Shown here one piece after another: positions 48,537 to 57,484 of a stretch of DNA of 64,000 nucleotides. This DNA comes from Pogostemon cablin (taxonomy: Eukaryota; Streptophyta; Magnoliopsida; Lamiales; Lamiaceae). The position numbers and the translations under genes are program-made. The notes below the pieces were generated by a model that saw only the letters and a program-made list of their open reading frames with translations, was not told the origin of the DNA and ran no database searches. Each line of letters begins with the position of its first letter. The first letter of the stretch is position 1. The stretch is taken from positions 32,219,405 to 32,283,404 of the forward strand of contig CM042975.1 of assembly GCA_023678885.1 (NCBI GenBank), given 5' to 3'.

Positions 48537-48840
48537 ATTGTTTTCTTTAATTAAATAAGTAACATATTTTTAACTTAGTTTTTAATATTCTAACATTTGA
48601 GAACAGATATAAATTGTTTTCTTTAATTAAATAAGTAACATATTTTTAACTTAGTTTTTAATATTCTAACATTTGAGAACAGATATAAAAAGAAAGTGGA
48701 AGTATTTTGGATGAATATAAAAAGAAAGTGTAAGTATTTTGGATAAAGTAAAAATGAAATTGATTCTATAAATACTAAAAAGAAAGTGTAAGTAATTTGG
48801 ATAAAGTAAAAATGAAATTGATTCTATAAATACGTAAACT
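48537..48840. repeat. Short tandem duplications (76 bp x2, then ~56 bp x2-3)
   Basis: ATTGTTTTCTTTAATTAAAT starts at 48537 and 48613 (76-bp period, near-identical). It is followed by repeats of AAAAAGAAAGTG-AAGTATTT and ATGAAATTGATTCTATAAAT between 48688 and 48840. Confidence 0.85.
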
Positions 48841-49101
48841 AGCTAGTAGATAGTCATGACATATAATATATGCTTCCTAATATATGCTTGTTGTCCCACT
48901 TTAAAAAACTTATCTAAATACAAATAAAAATATATACAATTACAAACAAAAATTATACAATTTAATTGTTAATTTTTTAATGAAAAATTGAGTGTAAAAA
49001 ATATATAATTATTAAAAAAATATGTATATATTTATTAAATAAAAAGTTTAATTTTTTAATTAAAAACTTAGTGTGAAAAAGAATATAAACAAAAACATAT
49101 A

Positions 49102-49326
49102 CTCCCTCCGTCCGCCCAAAAAAGGGTATTTACTTTTGTGCAAATTGATTAAGGAGTATTATTATTTAGGTGTAGGAGGTAATTGTATTAGTGAGAGTGT
49201 TGACCCCATATTTTAGTTGTATTAGTGGGTGTATGTGAGTCCTATGTGTGTAAAAAAGGAAATGACCTTCTTTAAGGTGGACGATCAAAATGTAAAAAAA
49301 AACACACTTTCGAGCGGACGGAGGAG
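49102..49326. mobile_element. Stowaway MITE (225 bp)
   Basis: CTCCCTCCGTCCGCCCAAAA at the left, GAGCGGACGGAGGAG at the right, TA on both sides. Closely related to 32681-32906. Confidence 0.88.
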
Positions 49327-50205
49327 TACTATACATTACGAAAAAAAATGTGTACAATTTAATTGTTAGTTTTTATAATGAAAATTGAGTGTAAAAAAAT
49401 ATGTATACACTATTGAATAAAATATTATACATAATTTTTTAATAAAAAATTTAAAGTATAAAAATATATATATAATTATAAAAAAAACATGTCTACTCCA
49501 CAAAATAGGATAAGATGCGGTATATAAAATAAAATAGAATAAAAAATTAATACACATTGCACTTTTAAATAAGATTTAGACATAATAGGAAAATTATCAT
49601 TAATTTTTGTAATATTACTAATTTTATATGTACTTGTATATATATGAGTAATATATTAATATAATGTGTAATTAAGGAGTAGTAATTATTCGATAAATAA
49701 ACTATGAGTGTCCTTTTGTTTTTTAGGGTAAGCCCACTGCAAACCCGTTTCTTCAATATTTATTCTACCGCTCCTCTCGTACTCATCAAACGCGCGGGTT
49801 TTCGATTTGGGTTTTGTGTAAAAGGGTGAGATTCTGTCACTATGTTAAGCAACTCTTATCAATTTCATTTAATCTTGCTTTTAATCTGGTGAGTTGCCAA
49901 TTTCATTTAATCTTGCGTTTATTGTGGTGAATGGCTACAATTAGAGTTCTGATACGAATATAAAGGGTTGAAAAAGTGGCAACATATCTTAACTAGTTTA
50001 TTTCTTTTTATTAATTAGATTAGTTTAGATTAGATGTGATTTTGTTTGTTGGGCTTGTTTTATGGATTAGGGTTATTTTAGTATTTATAGTTCTTAGTTC
50101 TTACCTATGTCTTTCTGAATATATTTTGGGCGTAGGGTATTTCACTATTTACAAGTTGATGGATATATGAATAAAATGCATATTTATTTATTTCAGGAGG
50201 TAGCA

Positions 50206-52044
50206 ATGATGATCTCTTCGAATTTGCTTATACCTCCTCTGTTGTTGATGCCCATGCTCGTAGCTTATGCAATTTCAACCTATCGTCGCAATGTATGCAA
50301 TGCATCATCACTACTACACATGTTTTATACTTACTTTGTTTAAGAATAAGAAAAGTTGTTTTCTTTTTTACCAAATTTGCAAATTTGAAATTAAAAAGGG
50401 TGATGTGGGAGGGAGGGAGTACATCTTTTTACAACTTAATTTCTTGTATATACAGGTTGCAGAAAAAGAGGACTTTATTAGCCAGCTGCCTGATGATGTT
50501 CTTCTTTCAATAATTGAACGTGTGTGTCCTTTGTTTCCGATAAAAGTGGCTGTACGCACAAGCATTTTGTCGAAGAGGTGGAAGGATCTCTTTAAATTCA
50601 TTCCTGATGTCTGGCTCAGGTTTAAGGACCTGTATCCACATCATTGCATCAATGAAGATGAAGGAATATTCTCTAAAATGGAAACATTTTTAAGTCTCTA
50701 CTCTGGTCATAGGATTCCTCGTATCTTCTTGAGTTTCTGTTCTTGTGTCTCATGCTCCTCCCACATGTCCAGACTTGACCACTTATTATATTTTTTAGAA
50801 AAATTGGGAGCTGAATATCTTTATCTCGATTGGGTAGCTGGAAATGGTAAATTTTCCATGCCTTGTAACATGCTACCTAGACTACCCTCCTTAAAATTGT
50901 CTACATGCACTCTACAGCCTGACACTGACTGCCTAACCCAATATAGGAACTCCTCCCTTCGATTCCTAACCCTCAGATGTGTCACACTACTCCCTGATTC
51001 TTTACGGTGTGTTTTATTGAATTGTTTTGCCCTCGAATCATTATCCATTTCTAATTGCAAATGTCCCCTGAAGTTGAGCATCAGCGGCCGTAATCTCCAA
51101 TTGAAGACACTCATAATAAACCTTTGTATTGGCTTGGAGGAGGTAGAGATTTATGCCACCAATCTCCTCAGATTCGAGTGTTACGGCCACACGAATATCT
51201 TTGAATGTTGTCGTACGAATATGATCAACTATATATTTGCTCATGTGCCTCAGCTGCAAACTGTATATCTTGTATCTGATAAAGAAACAAGTAGAATGTC
51301 CAGTGTGTTTGGAACACTTGCTAGAGACATGCCTCAGTTAAAATTCTTGTCTGTCAACTTTGAAAGTGAAATTGATTGTCATCAGGTCAGTATTGTCTCT
51401 TAACTGTGAAAGTAGAATGTCAGTATTACTGCTACAAGTTTTTATATTGCAATTGAAGTAGTGATGATGAATTGTGTGTCATCAGAGGAGGACGGGCACG
51501 AGAGTTATGAGGAGCATGAGCGCTGTTGGGTTGACGACATTCAGAAACCTTAGGCGACTAGCGATCTTCAACCCCAATCTGGCAACAGTAGCTCCAATTC
51601 TGCAAAGTTGCCCTCTTCTTGAAGAGCTTCACGTGAATGTAAGTGAAGGATATTAATTTTTGTGTTGAATGCATGCATACTATTCATAATACTAAAGAAG
51701 TTGTGTGTGTATGTTTGAAGATGTGTGAATATCAGAGTAATGAGGAAATAGTGAGGGAGGATGGTGCGCTTCTGTTGAAGTTGAAGAGAGTGAAATTTAG
51801 TGAATTTGCTGGGACGAAAAACGACAGAGAGTTTTGTTTATACCTCCTGAAAAGTGCAGTTATACTAGAGGAAATGCTCATCTGCAGGTGTGCAATGGTT
51901 TATCGTGGAGATGGTAGTTGGTCTAGGGGCTTAAGCAAATCAAGAAATCCATGGAATGATGAACGTTATAAATTAATTCAACAACTGCAACAGAAAGCTA
52001 TTTCCCCAGCTGCTCAACTCAATCTTGTGCATGTATTTCCTTAG
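50206..52044 (+). CDS. F-box/LRR (FBD-type) protein
   Basis: Exons inferred: 50206-50292, 50456-51385, 51486-51638, 51721-52044, all joining in phase, giving 497 aa. Exon 2 opens with an F-box (EDFISQLPDDVLLSIIERV, then RTSILSKRWKDLFKFIP), which binds SKP1 in SCF ubiquitin ligases. Leucine-rich repeats follow (LPSLKLSTCTLQ; SLRFLTLRCVTLLPDSL; ALESLSISNCKC; LKTLIINLC), and the C-terminus (LKRVKFSEFAGTKND-EFCLYLLKSAVILEEM) matches the FBD region common in this large plant family. The F-box exon has no Met before the motif, so an upstream start is needed. The best candidate is a 29-residue exon MMISSNLLIPPLLLMPMLVA, unusually hydrophobic for an F-box protein. The target is unknown. Confidence 0.8.
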
Positions 52045-53828
52045 ATTTCTTGTTTTTTTTAGTCTTTTGTCATATGTCTTTAAGTACAGGATGATGGCAA
52101 TGTTTTGCATGCAATCGTGATATGTTGTGTATCATATAGCAAGTACTATTAATTTATTTTTAGAATTTAGTGTTTATCTTTAGAGTTCGACATATTGTAA
52201 TTTCACTTTGTGGTCATGGTCAATTTTATATGTTGATTCTTGGAACCTCGTGGCACTAGCTAGTAGTCATTCAAGACATCAGAAGTAAATATTTTAGTGA
52301 AACGTTATGGACAGCAAAGAGTTAAGTGCGAAAGTTAAGGACTTAAAATTATGAAGTTTATAAAAATCTAATTTATTAACTCTTGATGTTACAAAATGCT
52401 GAAATCTTGTATCTCTTATAAATCTCAATCTGCATTTAGATAGTAGCTGAGAATTCCCCCATCTAGAGCCTCTTTTGCCACTACCATGTCATTGGGAACA
52501 ACTGACCTAGGATGTCAACAACAGAATAACTTGGAAAAACGATCTAAGGAAACTGAGATATCTGTACGCTTATGATTCTGTTCCCTCTGACCTTTTTATC
52601 TTTAGGCCACGAAATCCTCAACGACGCCTGTGTTATAGGTGCTGCATTGCAATGCATTGGAGACAAGTATAGTCAATATAGAATACTCTTTTACTACATA
52701 TACATAGAATACATTGTCCAACAATCTTAACACTCATACTATGAATTAACTAAGAATATATAGCCATATTATACAGGGATAATAAAAAGCCATATACAGT
52801 CTAGAAACAGTTCATAAGACATACACAAGGCGATCGAGGCCAATTGCAGGCAGAAAAGAAGGCCACTAATTTATTATGAACAATCCGCAGAGCACGGAAA
52901 ACCTAATCAAAATACACCCCTACACTGTTAGGAAATTGAGCATGCAAACATCAGTTAAGTGGGTAGTGTTTCCAGTAGAGCAACCTGAGAGAAAAGGTCA
53001 TTCCAGAGAGAAATCTCGTACGTGCTCACACTTCTCATAGCCTGAAATTCATCGTCAGCCAGAATCCGAAAGCTATGTCAGGAGAATTCAACATCCATGA
53101 TCTTGCATCCTATTACAAGAATAACCATCAGTTAATTTCAGTTTGTTCTGCAAATTAAGGATGTTTATTAAGAAATGTGGTGTTGTATACGTTGCATGTC
53201 TTTATGTAATTGTTAGATTATGTAGGATGACTTTGTAATACATGAAAACGTGAACATGTGGCTGGAAATGCAAGGCAGAAGCAACAAAGATAAGTTAGAC
53301 AGGTTTGGAGCAGTAGTTGGAGTAGCTATGTTGGAGGGTAATTGTGGGAAGTTAAATTGATCATCTAAGTATCTAACAGCTGGAAGTTATAGCATGTTAT
53401 GCAAGCTACAAGATTAGTCGGTTAAGAGGGATTTTGTAACTGGTTTTCACATGATAAAAGGCCATCAAACCAGCTACTCGGTTCAAGATTCTGGTATGCA
53501 TCAGATCTTCTAGTTAGAGTATTTAAGGTTCATTAAACTAATACTTGTATCATTCACTTCAGCGAATACTCACCATCAATGAAGTTCTGGATTTAGGTGA
53601 TTTTAGCACTGAACCACATAAACCATCGTGCATTCGTTTTCATTTCTTTATGTTCATAGTATTTCACAATTTTATGTAATTTCATCTCAGTAGTGTAGAG
53701 TTTCTTTGATCTGGTTCTGCTATAGTCTATAATCTAACCACGAGAAGAAAAGTGTTGTGAGTGGCAACATTCAAGACTCCATGTATGAGAAGAACTGGAT
53801 TACTTTGCAAATAAAGAATAAGAAAATC
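52045..53828. other. F-box 3' flank and unassigned DNA; possible solo LTR
   Basis: No supported gene. About 52440-53140 has normal base composition but no convincing frame. Positions 53212-53618 start TGTTAGATTATG, contain ATAAAAGG followed by a leader-like TCTTCTAGTTAGAGTATTTA and end near CACTGAACCACA. It could be a copia-type solo LTR, but no target duplication is evident. Confidence 0.35.
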
Positions 53829-54397
53829 AAAATAAAGAAGAAGATGTTTTCTTGGATACCCAAGATTTCTCCAACATGGTGAAGCTTCTGTCCTGATTGA
53901 CCATAAACATATTCGAATGTTGCAGGAAGATCATACGCTGCGCTCCCACGACCAGTCCCAGAAAGCCTAAAAAGATCAGACCAGTACATAAGCTGAGTTT
54001 CTCCACTAGAAACAAGAATAAGAAGAAGGTTACAGGATTACTTTGCCAAAAAATAAAAAAGGAGGAGGTTACAGGATCATCGAGCTAAGAGACGTGTCCA
54101 AGGCTGTACTTCTTTCCTTGTATGCTCACTAGCCACACATTGAACCCATTATCTGCTAAGATAAGAGCCAAAGACTGATCAATAGGACTCAACTGCCATG
54201 TAATTGAATCCTGCGCGCACCATAAAATCCTTTGACTTCATAAAATCTAACAAATTTCAACATTATGTAAAGATGAATTAATCCACACCAACCACAAGAA
54301 GTCCATGTTGTAACAGGACAGGCTGTCTATTGCCTGATCGAACGTGTGGAATGTTCTGAAAGCTGAGAACGTATCCAACTTTCGTCGTAACCTGATC
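53829..54397 (-). pseudogene. Acid lipase (triacylglycerol lipase 2-like) pseudogene
   Basis: On the minus strand three exon remnants are in the right order. 54397-54292: VTTKVGYVLSFQNIP, RQPVLLQHGLLV. About 54220-54084: DSITWQLSPIDQSLALILAD, NGFNVWLVSIQGKKYSLGHV, then stop. About 53990-53829: AAYDLPATFEYVYGQSGQKL, HHVGEILGIQ. These correspond to the alpha/beta-hydrolase core of plant lysosomal-acid-lipase-like enzymes. The nucleophile elbow, normally GHSLG, is GEILG, so the catalytic Ser is absent. A stop follows the second exon, and the C-terminal half with Asp/His is not found. Clearly dead. Confidence 0.75.
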
Positions 54398-54723
54398 ATT
54401 AACATACAACTACATTTCTGGCCCAAAAAAAAGGAACCTCAAATCTACGTGTTCAAAGCTGAGAACTCCTTTTTGTGTGCAAAATTTTCAATTGGGTGCA
54501 TTAGCTGTCCTTGTTTGTTTTTTGAAAAATGCCATCATTTCAACAAGGAATTCTTGTCACTAAAGTTAAATACATGTAATACTTGTAATCTCTATGCTGT
54601 GATCAGATCAGTAATTAATCAATGAAACAAGAACACAGATCAAGAAGTGCACTGATCAAAGCTTCTTGAATTCAGGTTTCATCTTAGCTACATAATTTAA
54701 ATACATGTATTGTGGATTATGGA

Positions 54724-54950
54724 AGAAGTATAATCACATTACCTAGTATTTTTGGGTCACAGTTTATACAGAAGCTACAAAAGAATATATTTATACTTCA
54801 GAAATCCACCCAGAGACAATGTAGAAACAGGGCAGCAGAAGTATAATCACATTACCAAAGTTTCTTTGGGTCACAGTTTATACAGAAGCTACAAAAGAAT
54901 ATACATATACTTCAGAAATCCACCCAGAGTCAATGTAGAAACAGGGCATC
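54724..54950. repeat. 113-bp tandem duplication (2 copies)
   Basis: AGAAGTATAATCACATTACC starts at 54724 and 54837. Both units run through GGGTCACAGTTTATACAGAA and AATCCACCCAGAG to AGAAACAGGGCA with few differences. Confidence 0.9.
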
Positions 54951-55707
54951 AATCTTATAGCAACAATAGCAACAAATTAGCACTACATATACATACATAT
55001 GATTAATCAAAACACCAAACATGCAAACCATAAAGACAGCTACGATTGGTAAACAGAAAATCAAAATAAAGTGGCGGTGCTGAAGCAAATGTTACTTAGT
55101 TAAAACAATTCAGCAAAACCCGCTCAACATTGTTCGCATTACATGCTTCGATAAAATTACTCCCACAATGAAGAGAGAAGACTCAAAAGAGACTAAGAGT
55201 GTGAAAATAAAATGGCTAAACAACAGTAAACTCATTCTAGCAAAAACCATTCCTAACATTTAAACACAAGCCTTAACAAAAATTACGCCCACAATAGGAG
55301 ATAAAAAATTACACACACAATAGGAGAATATACTCATAAAAGAAAGAAAGAGACTCGCCCCTATAATGAAAGTGAGAAGAATCAGAGCACACGGTCTAAA
55401 CCCTATGTGTGTTACGGAGTGTTCGGCGCTCTTTCTCTCTCTTCTTAGAAAGAGAAAATGGAGGGAAAAAGAATACTCTACTGCTACGAGTGTAGAAAAA
55501 AAATAAATTAATTACTAAATCACGGCCGTGTATTAACATAACATTGTCATGACTGGCGCACGTGTATTGCATATGTGCGATTAGCCGATTATTACCTTCT
55601 TAAATAAAGCTGATTCTTAATTAAATTCAAACCACCTCCAGCATACATATCTAACGCGAACCCGAGGGAAATTTTGAATCTCTCACACACTCTCTCTCGC
55701 TCTGAAA
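54951..55707. other. Upstream region of the 55.7-kb gene
   Basis: No ORF of note. The last ~60 bp (ACACACTCTCTCTCGCTCT) is a CT-rich leader before the ATG. AAAATTAC(G/A)CCCACAATAGGAGA-like text is repeated around 55280-55325. Confidence 0.45.
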
Positions 55708-56289
55708 ATGGCGGCCGAAGGCGACTCTGAAAGGTACTGTTTCACCATCACCAGTGCTCAAGTTCTGCCAATTTCTGAAGCAGCCGCAAGCAAGCCAATC
55801 AGTGTCCTCGATGTTAAAGTGGATGCCAATTCTATGACTTACGATGAGCGTCGGGAGCTGTACAATAGGATTCAACAGCTGCCTTTTTGCTACGTCTATC
55901 CTGTTTCAGATCCGACTTCTGAGACACCACCGCCGGATCCTGTTCGGGCTCGTAATCAGAATAATTTGCTCGATCGCATGCGTCCTTTGATCTGTCTCCT
56001 TGGAGTTGGAGCCTGCATCGTGGCTTCCGTTTGCACTAATGTCAACAAAAAAGTTGCAATCGGTACTTTGGCAGCGGGAACCTCTCTAATGGCTTATTAC
56101 ACGGCTTCCTCGTTTGCCACCCCAAGCCAAGCGTCCGAAGCCATCGGGTCTGCCTCAACGTTTACTAATACCGTTGCGGAACTCATTAAATCGGTAACCA
56201 ATCTCATTGAAGGCGGACGCGAAGGTGGAAACGAAGGCAGAAACGAAGGCGGAAACGAAGGCGGAAGTGCAAGCGCAAACGGTGTTTAG
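55708..56289 (+). CDS. Unrecognised small membrane protein with Gly/Asn/Glu-rich tail
   Basis: A single-exon frame of 193 aa, starting at the first ATG after a CT-rich leader (context AAAATGGC, favourable). I do not recognise the family. Visible: a soluble N-terminal ~90 residues with YDERRELYNRIQQLPFCYVY and a Pro-rich stretch; two likely membrane helices at about residues 92-110 (RPLICLLGVGACIVASVCT) and 116-136 (VAIGTLAAGTSLMAYYTASS); an amphipathic Ser/Thr-rich part; and a tail of GGNEG/GRNEG repeats encoded by a 12-nt tandem repeat. Codon use looks genuine and GC is higher than its surroundings. The 3' end and UTR are repeated just downstream. Function unknown. Confidence 0.65.
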   Translation: MAAEGDSERYCFTITSAQVLPISEAAASKPISVLDVKVDANSMTYDERRELYNRIQQLPFCYVYPVSDPTSETPPPDPVRARNQNNLLDRMRPLICLLGVGACIVASVCTNVNKKVAIGTLAAGTSLMAYYTASSFATPSQASEAIGSASTFTNTVAELIKSVTNLIEGGREGGNEGRNEGGNEGGSASANGV

Positions 56290-56760
56290 TATTACTACGA
56301 TAGTATAGATATTAAGCAAAAAACAGTGATAATATTTGTGTTTGTTATTCCTAGTATTTCGAATATTTGTGTTTGTTATTCAGGAATAAACGCGAAGGTG
56401 GAAACGAAGGCGGAAGTGCAAGCGCAGACGGTGTTTAGTATTACTACGATAGTATAGATATTAAGCAAAAAACAGTGATAATATTTGTGTTTGTTATTCC
56501 TAGTATTCGAATATTTGTGTTTGTTATTCAGGAAGCAGACGGTGTTTAGTATTACTACGATAGTATAGATATTAAGCAAAAAACAGTGATATAGTTTGAA
56601 AATACTACGATAGTATAGATATTAAGCAAAAAACAGTGATATAGTTTGAATATTTGTGTTTGTTATTCCTAGTTTGAATATTTGTGTTTGTTATTCCTAG
56701 TATTTCGAATATTTGTGTTTGTTATTCCTAATTTGAATATTTGTGTTTGGTACTAAGATG
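56240..56760 (+). repeat. Tandem repeats of the gene's 3' end and UTR
   Basis: The coding end (GGCGGAAGTGCAAGCGCA-ACGGTGTTTAG) and the next ~100 bp recur, with stop codons at 56287, 56436 and 56547 (periods 149 and 111 bp). Further partial units (TACTACGATAGTATAGATAT; AATATTTGTGTTTGTTATTC) follow to 56750. At least three stepwise duplications are implied. Confidence 0.9.
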
Positions 56761-56859
56761 GTGTAGATATTCAGCTTTCTTTTGATCACAATGCACGAGA
56801 AATTCTTAAGGTAAAGCATCATACTCAATATGCTACACTCTCTTTTTGTTGATTTGATC

Positions 56860-57013
56860 AGCTTTCTTTGTTTCTGAACTGAGTAATTTAGAATGCCATG
56901 TATCTACTTATTAACATATTATGTGGGATGGAAGTTGGTGGGATTTATTGGGAGAAGTTGAGAAGATTCCTAATGTTTCAATGTAATGGTTGAAGTAGTC
57001 CTATTTGGGGTCC
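56860..57013 (+). repeat. CAP-H intron 9 piece plus the 1680-1815 block
   Basis: Text like CTGAACTGAGTAATTTAGA (CAP-H intron 9, cf. 27614) is followed by the TTATGTGGGATGGAAGTTGG block found at 1700. The order is the same as at 1500-1815, but here it joins directly to the TRM-like upstream sequence at about 57015. Confidence 0.75.
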
Positions 57014-57484
57014 AAGGGTTTATCTGGCGGGTGTTTCTTCATTTCTTTTCGGAATCACAGGTCCATATTCTTCTGAACACAGTAAAGTCTGAAAGTGACC
57101 GTATGTTGATAGCTTGATTCATTTGATTCGGATGGGGAATTTAACTGGCAATCTTTGATTCTGTGGTTGATAATTTCTAGAAATTGTTGATCCACTGGCA
57201 TGTATACCTATGATATACTGCATATGATTTCTGAGTTTATATCAATGGAAGTGCCCATATGGTTGGGTAAATGATGTTATATATGGAGAGGGGAAGTTGG
57301 TATCATAGTTGGGCTTGTACAGAGGATCTTGTTGTTCCTTCTTCTGTTGTGCGGAATACTGATCCCCTCTTTTGAATTGAAGGACTACAATTTTTTTTTT
57401 TTTGGAATCATGACTCCCTGTGTGAATTGATTATTGGGTAGGATTCTGATTGTTGTCTTGTTCTAGCAGAATTTAGTGACCAAG

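Larger units (their letters stand above)
48183..50205. other. CAP-H-derived 3' flank, then AT-rich DNA up to the F-box gene
   Basis: Positions 48183-48600 repeat the 3' flank of the intact CAP-H gene (28794-29340) with indels. 48840-49740 is very AT-rich apart from one Stowaway. A probable non-coding first exon of the F-box gene is near 49740-49828, ending at AAAAGG|GTGAG, with an acceptor TTTCAG at about 50195. Confidence 0.5.
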
